DNA of 64,000 nt from Tenodera sinensis (taxonomy: Eukaryota > Arthropoda > Insecta > Mantodea > Mantidae), in the NCBI GenBank assembly GCA_030765045.1, contig CM060972.1:61610773-61674772 (forward strand). Reading direction: 5' to 3'. Below, piece after piece: positions 1-10,585 of this stretch. The position numbers were made by a program, and so were the translations under genes. The first letter of the stretch is position 1. Each line of letters starts with the position of its first letter. Under the pieces are notes generated by a model. The model was not told the origin of the DNA and did not search any database. It saw nothing but the letters and a program-made list of their open reading frames with translations.

Positions 1-369
1 AGCTAAACTTTCAGTTACATATTTCTGGTTTGCAGTACTGTTTCTCAGATTTCAGTAATGTGATTATACCAGTGAAAATGCTGAATGAGAAGAAAAGGTG
101 ACAAGTTAACATGACAATGAAAATTAAATTGGATGCGTTAAAGAGACAGGATGAAGAACACTAATACATAATACATTTTAGAATATGTTATACCTTTTTT
201 GTTTCCTATATTGCACTAGAATATGCATTTATGTAATTTGAAATATGTTGTGAATAATAGACCCCTTATTCTACGAAACTAGACATTTCAGTAACTCTAC
301 ACTCTCTCAGTCCATGTTAGGTCGAATTACTGAGACTCTACTGCATATACATAAACATTAGATTTGAAT

Positions 370-800
370 TATTATTTATTTATGCCAACAAACTTACTGT
401 TGGTGTTTTTAAACACACAAGCTGTGTGTGGGCAAAGTTTGAGAGGTAGAACTGGAACTTTAAAAATTCATTGCCACAACTGGGATTTGAACCAACCAGA
501 CCTTCCGCTTATCGGGCGGCTGCTCTACCACTCACCTATTGTGACAAACTGCCAGAATGGCATTAAATTCTCAAACCAGTTCATATTTCTCCTGGTAAGC
601 CACAAAGGCAGTCTCACATCAGAGACAAACTACCCCAATGGTGACTTACTATTGTAAGTACTTTATATCCCACGATTAAATAACCTTCAGATGGTAATTA
701 TTATTTATTTATGCCAACAAACTTACTGTTGGTGGGCAAAGTTTGAGAGGTAGAACTGGAACTTTAAAAATTCAATGCCACAACTGGGATTTGAACACTG
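370..800 (-). repeat. SINE-A dimer (two units and a spacer)
   Basis: Read on the minus strand, a truncated SINE-A body (about 800-697) is followed by a roughly 150-base spacer and then a nearly full SINE-A (about 548-370). The second unit has a tRNA-like head, with box-B-like ggttcaaatcc, a body, and a tail of the taaataaataat type. The same two-unit order, including the spacer, recurs at 4071-4495, so the dimer moved as one unit. No convincing TSD is visible here; gatttgaa occurs at both ends but is also part of the SINE. Confidence 0.75.
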
Positions 801-988
801 AACATAAGACATATATACAGGCAATATGAAAACAGACCAGGAATAATTCTGTAATTATGGAAGGAACAAAACCGCATACTTCTCTGTAGTTATAAGACTG
901 ATATATGTACATACATGCGATGTATGGAATTACCTCAATGTGTGGTACAGTAGTGTGTCAAATGGAACAGCACAATATGTGAGGGCGA
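801..988. other. No recognisable feature
   Basis: AT-rich sequence without a convincing coding segment or repeat. It lies 3' of the last TFIIIA exon seen here and may be intron. Confidence 0.4.
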
Positions 989-1068
989 GCCTGTTCCTCC
1001 TCCTTCTTGTTCTTGTTCATCTCCTTCTTCTTCTTATTATTATTACTATTACTACTACTATTATTATT
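989..1068 (+). repeat. CTT/ATT/ACT trinucleotide-rich microsatellite
   Basis: A run of cct, ctt, tat and tac trinucleotides that grades from cctcctccttctt to attattattactatta. It is an imperfect simple repeat. Confidence 0.8.
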
Positions 1069-1946
1069 GTTAATTACAAATGGTTTTATTTTAGTTTAAT
1101 ATAAGTTTAATTAATGTTATGTAAATTTTCTTTGCTTCTATGGTTAAATGTTTTAGGAAACATTTGGGTATTAATAATACTTGGAAACTAGAAATTGCAC
1201 CCTGGAAGACAGTAAAATATTGATGCTAATGTTTTAGAATGTTTCAAGTAATACACTGTGAGTTAATTGAGCATGGAAATATGGAACCTTGACTAAGGAT
1301 GTTAACCTATTTTGTCGAAGGAAATATCTGAAGTAAAGGTAACTATTTTGCATCTTGTAGATGAGAGTTGTGTTAGATGTGTAGTGCGCACATCTTTTGA
1401 AGAAAAAAAAAATAAAATAAAAAGAAATTCTTAGTAAATGTTCTTAATTGTACTCACTCAAATTTATTGTTATGTTTCAATAAATAAGATGATTAAGCAT
1501 AACCAAACCAGTAAATTGAGTGTATACTGTCAGAAATATCCACATTCCTTTATTCATATCATTTTAGGCCTTTAAGTATTGTTGAGATTTGTAATCACTG
1601 TATTCCAGTGGCAACATTTATGAATCTCCAAATTAATGGTAAGAAGTTGTACAGAACATAAATCAGCATATGATCTGCAGATAAAAACAGAGCATAGGAG
1701 GTACTGCTAATACATAATAGTAGGCATTGCAAATGGCAGCAGTACAATGCTATCAGACACTGCAAATCAACTATAGGGTTATTGAGAAGTCGCTCCACAT
1801 TCTCCTGTAACCAAAATTCCCCTATAGACGGGGATTCCGGTGGCAGCACTGGTTGTTTCAAGCTTATGGTTATTTATAACATTCCACGAAATGAAGTATA
1901 TGTTAGATTCACATATGCAATTCATGAAAGGTAAGGTAGATAAACA
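1069..1946. other. Intronic/intergenic AT-rich DNA, nothing recognised
   Basis: No zinc-finger, transposase or reverse-transcriptase segment is visible on either strand. The remaining TFIIIA exons (rest of finger 8, finger 9, C-terminus) were looked for here and not found. Confidence 0.4.
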
Positions 1947-2174
1947 ATTGTTGTTGTAGTGTTTAACGCCTGCATTTACTATTACGGCACCGCAGGTGGT
2001 GACACTGATGATACATGGAATGAAGATGGAGCACCGGTGGAATGAGATGGCGGGGGCAACCGGAGCACCCGGAGAAAACCCGCCCTGACGCCGCTTCGTC
2101 CACCACGAATACCACATGCGGGTCCCTGGGATCGAACCCGGGCCGCCTAGGTGCTAGGCGAGCGCGCTGACGGT
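1947..2174 (-). repeat. SINE-B copy (tRNA-derived)
   Basis: On the minus strand this begins with a tRNA-like head carrying a B box (gggttcgatccca) and continues with a GC-rich body. On the plus strand the body reads ggagcaccggtggaatgaga, and the family end reads gtgtttaacgcctgc. The family has at least seven copies in the window (16370, 31974, 42082, and a longer variant at 8247, 32640 and 52862). Confidence 0.85.
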
Positions 2175-2267
2175 AGATAAACAGGATACCAAGTTATCTA
2201 GAGTGGTAACAAGTGCAGAGGGACTTGTTGATAACCCTTTATAATAAACTGAAAGTCTTATATTTAC

Positions 2268-2391
2268 CTTTCACAGCTTTCATATGGGCAGTGTAACACT
2301 GGTCTGTCGTCGTCGTCCAAATGGCAGGCTACATGTAACCTTACTGCATTTTTAGTTCGGAAGGTCTTCTTGCATTCATCACACTGGAATA
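2268..2391 (-). CDS. GTF3A: TFIIIA-like exon e (finger 7 and start of finger 8)
   Basis: Coding exon with an acceptor (ttttttcag) before base 2391 and a donor (gtaaat) after base 2268. It begins in phase 1, completing a valine codon with the G from exon 7525-7679, and ends two bases into an arginine codon. It encodes a CDEC...H-VAC-H finger, an acidic linker (LDDDDRP) and the first two cysteines of the next finger (CPYESC). The long linker after finger 7 matches the finger 7/8 spacing known for TFIIIA. The remaining fingers and C-terminus must lie left of the window. Confidence 0.82.
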
Positions 2392-2421
2392 CTGAAAAAA
2401 GGTGGAATTATAATAAGAAAG

Positions 2422-2860
2422 TGATTATATAATGAAAAACTGAAGCTATTAACAGTGAAGCAATGCAAATCTACAAAAATAACAAGCATTTTAGAGACTA
2501 CAAGCTTCACTTATCTTATTATTTGCTGCAAGTTCATAAAATTAAACTTAGTTCTTATGTAATCCTTGGCTTGAAGTAGAAATTCTACTCTGTTAATATA
2601 ATCAGATTCATCCAAAATGATAATCCTATTTCCTTCATCGACTTTAGAACAAATTACATCTTTTCATTCAATGATTTAATTATATGATTATTGTGATTTC
2701 CTTTAGGGCGATTTTTGCTCAAATTCTGCAAAATTTTACTGCATTCATTTTAATCAAAGATTTATCAATTTCATTTAATTCTTGACTGGAAATTGTGATA
2801 TCTGCAAACATGAGATAAGTGAAGCTTATAGTCTCTAAAATATTTGTTATATTTGTACAA
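2422..2860. repeat. SR short repeat, inverted pair
   Basis: Sequence at about 2422-2530 (gaagctattaacagtgaagc ... aagcttcacttatctta) matches the SR family. An inverted partner lies at about 2795-2860 (gagataagtgaagcttatag). The arms are roughly 50 bases and the interior is AT-rich and unrecognised. It lies in the TFIIIA gene just upstream (in gene sense) of exon 2268-2391. Confidence 0.6.
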
Positions 2861-2946
2861 GAAATTGGTTGTTTTCCACACTGTAAAATAGAATATCTTT
2901 AAGTATAATTTCATTGAATCTGAAATTCAAAGCTTTACAAGGAAGT

Positions 2947-3139
2947 TCAGAGGCCACAGGGGTAGCTCAAAGGGTTTGCTCATGGCTCTCATGCTGAGGG
3001 TCCATAGTTCAATTTATGGCTCTAGGATGGCGATTTTAAATCCACCCTATCAAAGCTATGTAAAGTATTCCCAGGGCCCAGTATGAATCCACATAATAAT
3101 GAAACAGAGACAAAGAATAGCTTTAACAAACAATTGGTA
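2947..3139 (+). repeat. Possible tRNA-like SINE remnant
   Basis: The segment ggggtagctcaaagggtttg followed about 30 bases later by ccatagttcaatttatgg resembles decayed A and B boxes of a tRNA-derived head. Only one copy is visible, so the call is weak. Confidence 0.25.
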
Positions 3140-3645
3140 GATAAAATGAATGAATGAATGATTTATTGAGTACCAAATCTTACATATCTTGGGCTACCTA
3201 TGAGCTGGCCCTGGCTTCTTTGCCGATTAGGGTAGCCCTTCTTTATAATTTCCTTTTACATACACATTACATGTGTTAACCTTTTCATTAATCTCACTCT
3301 GCTCTCACCCTTTAATTTTTATTTCTGTTTTATTTCATCTCCCAACCCAATTCACTTTCCCTCTTTCTCAACTTTTCTTATCAGCTTCACTCTTATAACT
3401 TTTATTAATCAGTTACATTGTACACTTTGCTAATTTTCATTATCTCAATTGCACTACTTCACTATAACCTCATTTTCACCCTCTACTATCTCATTCATGG
3501 ATTACTCAATCGTTTTTTAACCTTATTACTCTCAGCGAAATATCTCTTTCTTTCCCCCTCGCTTTCTTTGATTCCTTAGCCATTTAATTTGACATTTTTT
3601 CTGCATTCACACTTTTACCCGCTTTCTCCTGCCACTCCACTGTTG

Positions 3646-4860
3646 TCATCTCCCACCTTGGTTCTTTCCCCTGTTTCTTTCGAGCTCCACATCTTCCCAT
3701 ACCTCGCCATGTGTTTTCCTGACACTTGAGTTCGACACACTTGATACTGCAACCACACATGTTGTAAAATGCTGAGTAGTCGTCTGTTCTAAGGTATTTT
3801 CTGCTGATGAATGCTCATTTCTCTGCCTTTCTTGGTGCAGTGACTGCTGGTCCTGCCTCTGCCTGTCGCTTGGTCCATTTTTCCTCTCTGCTACCTGGTC
3901 AACTGCGTAGAGCTTGAAGTTTTTAATGTATACACTCTTGCCTTCATTTCTTGTTTGTCTCCGCTGATTAATTAACTCTTTCATTTGCGTCCTTTGTGCA
4001 TACATTAAGTCCTTATTGATGGAAATAGTTGAACCTCTCAATTTTTTTGCATGTTTTAATACTTATATAGCATTGAATTTTTAAGTTCCAGTTCTACCTT
4101 TCAAACTTTGCCCACACACGGCTTGTGTTTAAAAACACCAACAGTAAGTTTGTTGGCATAAATAAATAATAATTACCATCTGAAGGTTATTTAATCCTGG
4201 GATATAAAGTACTTACAATAGTAAGTCACCATTGGAGTAATTTGTCTCTGATGTGAGACTGCCTTTGTGGTTTACCAGGAGAAATACAAACTGGTTTGAG
4301 AATTTAATGCCATTCTGGCAATTTGTCATAATAGCTCAGTGGTAGAGCAGCCGCCTGGTAAGCGGAAGGTCTGTGGTTCAAATCCCAGTTGTGGCATTGA
4401 ATTTTTAAGTTCCAGTTCTACCTTTCAAACTTTGCCCACACACGGCTTGTGTGTTTAAAAACACCAACAGTAAGTTTGTTGGCATAAATAAATAATACTT
4501 CTATAGCCGTTTGCGAACTTCACAAGAATGTTTCTTTTCCATGGGATTTTGCCGATTCTGAATGCATCACAAACGTCGCAGCCTTTCAGATGTATTTCCA
4601 ATCTGTTCACTAGTAGATCTCTCAAATCCTGGTACACTCCCACTCCGCGTTTCTCTTTCAACTCTTGAAATCACTACATTGTACTTTCTGCTTTTGTCTT
4701 CCATTATTTCCAGTGTTCTTTTTAAGTTCTGAATTTCCAGTTTTAACGTATCCATTTCTTTGTTTCCCCTATCGTATTTCATTCACTCTTGTCTGAGTCT
4801 GTCTGCCAGTCCTTTATCTCCTACTGAAACTCTTTCATTTATCTGCTCTTTAGTTGCCAT
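3646..4860 (-). pseudogene. LINE ORF1-like protein, broken
   Basis: Translation starts at ATG 4860-4858 and meets a stop before a second reading segment (4782-4567) rich in heptad-like charged residues (coiled coil). A +1 shift then gives a segment including AFRIGKIPWKRNILVKFAN. After the SINE-A dimer the frame resumes with KGKSVYIKNFKLY-like sequence and stops at 3646. The order coiled coil, RIGK...VKF, then YIKNFKLY matches LINE ORF1 proteins with an RRM-type middle and basic C-terminal domain. Stops and frameshifts make it non-functional. Confidence 0.6.
4071..4495 (+). repeat. SINE-A dimer with TSD
   Basis: The insertion is bounded by tacttatatag (4060-4070) and tacttctatag (4496-4506). 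It contains a head-less SINE-A body, a spacer of about 150 bases, and a complete SINE-A unit at about 4322-4495. That unit has a tRNA-like head (tagctcagtggtagagc; ggttcaaatcc), a body (ttaagttccagttctacc; cccacacacggc) and a taaataaataat tail. Unit order and spacer match the inverted copy at 370-800. Confidence 0.88.
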
Positions 4861-4929
4861 GTCACTTTAACTTCTTTTTCCCCTCGGCCGCGGGAGCTTC
4901 CTTCACTATATGTGATAAAATAAAGTTAA

Positions 4930-5515
4930 AGAAACAGAAAGATCTAAAAGATCACCACACCAACAACAATCAAGAACAAAAAAGTGTACATATCACCCAT
5001 GGGCAAACCAAAATTTTTAGAAAATTTTAAAAAACCTCAACATCACCTTGGCACCACTAATAAATTCAGTACAAAAAACCTCCTCAAAAATGTACATACC
5101 ACAAAATATCTCTGGAAAAGAAATTAGGTATTCCCAAAATCAACTGTTCTGACTGCGAGAAAATATACATTGGAAAGGTAAAACGGAATATCAAAACCAG
5201 TTTAAAGGAACACTTTTAAAACATCAAGCAAAAAGAAACAGAAAAATCTGCAGTGGCAGCATTTTTTGGGACTACATATTACCATAACACAAAAAAAAGA
5301 AACCCAACTATTTAAACTGGTCCACAGGAATTTAGAATTAAATATCTGGGAAAAAATCTACATGAAGAAATTTGAAAATAAGCTAATGAATTTTAACATT
5401 CCCTTGGAAGAAAATTCACTACTGAGCCTCACTCAATCTCTGCCAGATGTCTCCCCCTCAGATAAACTACATCCACAGGACCAACCAAATTCCAGCCAGT
5501 CAACAACTTCTTGAT
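4930..5515 (+). pseudogene. Penelope-like GIY-YIG endonuclease fragment
   Basis: A translated segment near 5130-5220 reads GIPKINCSDCEKIYIGKVKR, which fits the GIY-YIG signature of Penelope retroelements (GIYxIxCxxCxxxYIGxTxR). It continues, with one stop, into an IWEKIYMKKF...MNFNIP tail that closely parallels the other two copies here (21537-22055 and 27190-27510). A poorly preserved upstream part (4940-5130) may be the linker to the reverse transcriptase. No RT domain is present. It is a 5'-truncated relic. Confidence 0.75.
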
Positions 5516-5519
5516 GATG

Positions 5520-6513
5520 CCTTAAAATGAAGATGAAAGACACTGGAAATTGAAATTCAGGTATGAAGTATGAGTGCCTTAGTCATCTCACCATATATAA
5601 TTTTCTGGAAATATTACATCACTTCACAGTATCAATTTCCAATTGATTCTAAAACTAAAGTTATGGTTAATTCTTGTGTTACATATATGCACTTCTGAAT
5701 TTGTTTTAAATAAACCTAAGTGACCTTTCACATAGACAAGAGTTTCATAAATGTAAATATTTGGCAAAGGTAAGACATTTAACATTTTGAAGTATAGTTT
5801 ACAATTAGTTGTGGTAGAGAGATTGCTATAATTCTAATTACTCTCTTCTGCACTTTGACATGATCCACTTTCATTGCCGGAACACTGATAATGAAGCTAA
5901 GCATAATCATCCTTCTTCCTGCAGCTAAAGCAGCTGAATCAACTAATGTTAACAAACAACCAATCAGCATGCAGTGTTTAAGTCTTTTAACAGCCAAAGA
6001 AATGCCTACAAAACCTCCCCTATTATTGTGTAAGAACCTATTCTCTTTCATCTGTGCTTTAATTGATAACAAACCTGGCTATAGTTTTTAATTTCAATAT
6101 TTTTGAATATGCAAATTTTCATTGCCTAGTTATAAAAGTGGTCAATAAAAAGAGCACAACACATAAGAATGCAAGTATAAGAAATCATTAGGAAGGTGAC
6201 AAGTTTCTCACTACTAGTCTATAAAGGAAACTCATAATTGAATTTTGGAGAGGAAATGGAGGTTTTCAGTTGCAAGTTAGGTGAATCACCTATGTTGTTA
6301 ATTAGCTAAACTTTTGACTTTATTTGTGAAGTTTAAATCTGTATCTCTATTAGCTTTATTAAATGTGGGTATGCTTAACATCAATTTTATTATACACATA
6401 TTTTAAAAGTGCAACAAAGATTAAAATTGCTAGGAAGGCAGCAGATAGCCGTGATTGTTTACTCAGATGACTTGAACTGATAGTCACCAAGCATGAACTG
6501 TTGCACACCGAGA
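5520..6513. other. No recognisable feature
   Basis: AT-rich intronic DNA. Short reading frames on both strands overlap each other and show no family motif. Confidence 0.4.
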
Positions 6514-7315
6514 TGTTGGTTGGTGAAGAGAGCAAATTTTTATTTATACCAAACTGTGAACTGAGGCTTGTTTCTCACTTTCTCATGCAGCAGTGGCTTG
6601 CAAGCTGCTGCTAGTTTTTAATTACACCAACCAATTTCTCCAATGAAATGGGTTGCATTTAGCACTGTGTTTTTAATGTCACTTTTACTTCATCTTTATG
6701 CTGTTGTATAAATATGGATGACATCTTCAGCATATTTTGTGTGTAAAAACTACCATTAAATTTGGGAAAAATATAATCCAATGAAATAGAATTAAAAAAT
6801 TGAATAGCATTTGGGTTGACTGAGGTAGTTTCCCTTTCTCTATTTCTATTTCTCCTCATAGTATTGTCACCCATCGCATTATTGTCGGCACTACCGCAAA
6901 GGAGCCGAAGGAAAGAGACAGAGAATGGCCGCATTGTTGGGGCGCTTGCCGAAAGACAGAAAAGAATAGAGGCTTCTGGAATCTTCTGCTTTGTATTTCA
7001 CTGCAATAACTGAACTTTCCAGAATAGTGCCTGGGAGATATAAATAGCGGTAAAGTGCGACAGACGAGACGGACAGACATATGTGAAGCGTTGAGTAGTC
7101 ATGCCGACGGAAAGAAGAGACGTATGCGAAGCGTTGAGGAGTCGTGCCGACAGAGAAGGGACAGTTCTTGTGTTACGAATTCGGAGCCGTGCTGTGAGTG
7201 AATCGGTAAAGATTTTCTTGCTGTTGCAACGAGTGTACAAAGTGACTGTTTACGGAAATAAAAGTGTTTCTTTATCTCGACTACATTTGTCTTCTTTACT
7301 TCACACCCACCAACA
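6514..7315 (+). mobile_element. Candidate solo LTR
   Basis: The ends form a near-perfect inverted pair, tgttggttggtg (6514-6525) and cacccaccaaca (7304-7315), with TG...CA termini as in LTRs. Inside are a TATA box (tataaatag, about 7037-7045), a downstream GC-richer leader with a degenerate tandem (gcgttgagtagtc / gcgttgaggagtc, about 7087-7150) and an AATAAA at about 7256-7262. No flanking internal domain and no clear TSD were seen, so a cellular promoter region is an alternative. Confidence 0.4.
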
Positions 7316-7524
7316 AAAGTCACAGTATGTTTGACAGAGGTATTTATGTCTATCCACATTAATTACAGCATTACCTTATTGTAATAATAAGATTTTAAGA
7401 ATAACAACAAATTAATTTGATTATCTGCCTTGAGGTACCCCCAAATAAATGTTATGCAAATACGTGCAAGAGTAGCCCAAATATTTCAATATCTTCAAAT
7501 AACACCGATACATGATTTACTAAC

Positions 7525-7679
7525 CTCCTGAGTGATCAACACTGAGATGCTTCCTGTAAGTTTTCCAGTGCAGGAAAACCCTGCCACAATCATTTACCTC
7601 ACACACCCATTTTCTGTGACCCCTTTGATGCCGGTTTAGATCTCTTTCAGTCACAAACCCAGCACTACAAGTTGGACAT
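7525..7679 (-). CDS. GTF3A: TFIIIA-like exon d (fingers 5 and 6)
   Basis: Acceptor tattttacag precedes base 7679 and donor gttagt follows base 7525. Entry is phase 2 (the first base completes arginine) and exit is one base into a codon, both matching the neighbouring exons. It encodes CPTC...H-QRG-H, a four-residue linker (RKWV), then CEVNDC...H-LSVD-H. The very short linker and the tryptophan-containing finger with 12 residues between Cys2 and His1 match fingers 5 and 6 of TFIIIA, where conventional TGEKP linkers are absent. This spacing is the main reason to prefer TFIIIA over a generic C2H2 protein. Confidence 0.85.
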
Positions 7680-7715
7680 CTGTAAAATAATACAACAGAA
7701 TGCAATTTTAATGTC

Positions 7716-8246
7716 CAATTGAGATTGGGTTATACTTGGTGGCTATTACTTCTGTTCCACTCTATCCAAAGCCAAGCTCTCAAAAAAATATATCAAAATC
7801 TTATGGTCCATTACATGCCGATTCTTAGCATAACTAATCCTAGTCAATGTATGTTTTCTTCATGGGCATTTAAGGTAGTATTTATGTTAAGAATGCAACT
7901 TTTGGATCAAAATGTCAATTTTTGGATAATTATGTCATCTGCATTATGTACTTAATTCACTGGGAAATTGGTAAAAAAAAAATAGATTTAAATGGACTAC
8001 TGCACAATGAATTGCCTAAAGGAGGCATGGCACCATACACTCTTATTCAAAATTTCTTTGTTACTTTTCAAAATTACTGTTTAAATTTACTGGTATCTTA
8101 CTGCAACAAATGACACTACTTGTACTGCTGCTATGGATTTAAAACAGGGAATAATTATAATCCTCACACGCTTTACAAATGTCTGCATGGTCTGACACAA
8201 AATGAGTTTTCTTTCTTTTTCTTTAACTGTTTGGCCTCCTTTTATG
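7716..8246. other. Intron, nothing recognised
   Basis: AT-rich sequence between TFIIIA exons d and c with no motif-bearing reading frame. Confidence 0.4.
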
Positions 8247-8563
8247 TAGGACTTACAAGCCAATGCCTAGGTTCAGATGCCTGTTGGGGAGCAGGGGAAT
8301 CTATGGACCAGACAGAGTGAAGACCTGGAAGCAGGTGTTCAGCCAAGTACCAGGTGTGATAGTGAGAAAGAGGATGATATGAAATGCAGGCAAACTCAAT
8401 GACTGGAATGGTGACAATGGAGCAATTGGTGGAATGAGTGGCAGAGGAAACCGGAGAACCCGGAGAAAACCTGCCCATCGTCCACAATAAATACTACACG
8501 TGGGTTCCTGGGATCAAACTGGTGGTAGGCAAACGCTCTAACTGATCGGCCACGGCACCACCA
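8247..8563 (-). repeat. SINE-B long variant
   Basis: The plus strand carries the long-form module (acttacaagccaatgcctag ... gaccagacagagtgaagacc), then the shared SINE-B body (ggagaacccggagaaaacc) and a decayed tRNA head (gatcggccacggcacca). Matching long forms lie at 32640-32957 and 52862-53220. Confidence 0.8.
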
Positions 8564-8650
8564 AGTTTTCAATGGACTGATTTGGAAATGAATGTCAAAA
8601 GAAGACATATTGTTATGGACACCCTTAAATTGAATGTTATGGATGCTGTA

Positions 8651-9832
8651 GGGGAAGGTGGGCAAATTCTGCACAGGAGGGTAATTCTGCGCTGCTATGT
8701 TTCTCTGGTCCTGCTCTGAATTCCTAGTTCTGTCCGGTGTCGCCATCTGCTCAACAGTTTGACTAACTAGTATGTTGAGGAAGACGCCATTACAGCTATT
8801 CGTCTGCAGTCAGTGAGCTGCAACACTTCGGGCATATATTTCTTGTAACAGATTTGCATTAAGAGCAAGGTAGACATGGCATGGGTATGGTGTGATTGTT
8901 CTCATCTATCTATTACTATTAAATTAGAATTGTTTATGCTTGATATGGCTACAAAACTGCTTGAAATAAGCATGTTTTGAAGTATCCACGCTAGATGGAA
9001 GAATGTATGCCGTATCGGGTAATTCTGCGCTTATTATGGTGGGCAAATTTGCGCGACGCGCAGAATTGTCCCTCGTGTATTTAAATACTAGTAGCACCAG
9101 AAACGAACTTCTATCCTTCCTCTGACAATTTGGATTTGAAAGTTGAAGTAGTTGAGGAGGAGACTCAGAAAGAAGATTATCGACATAATATTCCAGCGGC
9201 TGCTGTCCTGTAAACGACAGTTGGATTTCTCAGATAGTGAATCTGATGTCGATGAATTCAGTGAAAAACAACTGTGTGGTGATGATGAAAATGAAAATGA
9301 TGTCGCTCCAATACGTAAACTATGACGTGTGATGAGTTTGGACGTGATAATGAGATGTGGTACAGATGTGTAGAGTACGGCAGGTGGTCCCGCGAAGAAT
9401 GTAGCGCATGGGATTCAGCAGAAGATAACTTCTGTGATCTCTGCCTCAGAAAACAAAAACAAACTAAAAAGCAGTTTAAGTGAAACATCTGGACAGTTGA
9501 TTTGAGTCTGTAATAGGAGTTAACAATTGATATAATATTCTGTAGCATTTAGTTTATCATTAAAGATAATTATGACACATATATTCAAGTTCATTTCAAG
9601 CATATACGGCGCGCACAATTACCCATCCAGGTAGGTTAATTCTGCGCATTGTATACTTTCAGTTTTCAATACCTAACACCCTTTCAAAAGTGCAAGATGC
9701 CTTTGGAATTGCACTATTTCGAGAGCTTATTTAATGAAGTTGCAGGTGAAACAAAGTCTGGAACTTAATAACATTTCTGTTAGTCAGTATGGCTGCTCGA
9801 CCTTAAGTGCGCAGAATTCGCCCACTCTCCCC
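8651..9832. mobile_element. Pogo-like DNA transposon, internally deleted
   Basis: Terminal inverted repeats are ggggaaggtgggcaaattct (8651 on) and its partner ending cgcccactctcccc at 9832, flanked by TA on both sides (8649-8650 and 9833-9834). The motif aattctgcgc or its complement recurs inside (about 8691, 9022, 9060, 9648, 9811). Near 9330-9465 a plus-strand segment reads WYRCVEYGRWSREECSAW then CDLC, like the cysteine-rich C-terminus of pogo/Tigger-type transposases. The DDE core is missing, so the copy is non-autonomous. Confidence 0.7.
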
Positions 9833-9840
9833 TATGTCAT

Positions 9841-10332
9841 TTTAATTGTGGCAACAAAGTGAGAACAGACATCTTAAAATGACAAAAGATTGTTCCTGGG
9901 CTGTGCACCAAGACGCAGAGCCTAAGACTGATGTAACCAGCAGTACTGAATATTGTTTTTCTCAATACAAACCAATTCTTAGAAGTAACAGAATGGTTTG
10001 TTTTAAAACCTTAAAATGATTGCTGTCAAATACTGCACTGGGAAGAATTAAATTCACTTCAGCAGCAGTTCCAGTCCATAAAATTGGTGAGTTTTACAAC
10101 TACATTCTTATTACAAAGGTAGATTATGCAGTGTGTTAACTTAGATTTTCATTGTCAAAAGTAATGGACGAAAAAAACATTTTCAATTTTTTTCATTATT
10201 TTTGCAAGGTTTTGGATAGTACATATTTTTTGGGTTGTTAATGCATATGTTCCTATCTTAAAGCACATAATACACACATATTTTCCATGTTTTAATGTAT
10301 AACTATCTAGCCCTACTTATAAAGTCCACATG
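9841..10332. other. Intron, nothing recognised
   Basis: AT-rich sequence between two DNA transposons with no motif seen. Confidence 0.4.
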
Positions 10333-10585
10333 AGCTATATCAGGGTCCCTCAAAGCTTAAAATTGTACCGATACAATCCAAGGTGTAGAGCTTCTTTGCA
10401 CTGTGCATTGTGGCAACTCGGTTAAACTCTGTTCAACCCATGTGCTGCAGAGCGAAAAATCAAGAAAGCCTGTGTTGCTTATCAGTGAAATAGACATGTG
10501 TGATACAACTACCTAATAAATGGAGCAACCTGCTCCAAAGAAAGCAAAGAATGCTGAAAGTCCATTTAAATCAGAGTGGGAACCT

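Larger units (their letters stand above)
3148..4913 (-). mobile_element. ORF1-only non-LTR (HAL1-like) element
   Basis: The element is bounded by an 8-bp duplication gataaaat (3140-3147 and 4914-4921). On the minus strand it has a GC-containing 5' leader, a coiled-coil ORF1 starting at 4860, a pyrimidine-rich 3' UTR and a 3' tail of repeated cattcatt units at the 3148 end. No reverse transcriptase or endonuclease segment is present. ORF1 is interrupted by a SINE-A dimer (4071-4495). Mobilisation would have needed another LINE's enzymes. An internal deletion of a two-ORF LINE would look the same. Confidence 0.6.

Noticed and set aside
6659..7359. Several overlapping short frames on both strands
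   Set aside because: They overlap one another in conflicting frames and are better explained by the GC-richer candidate LTR.
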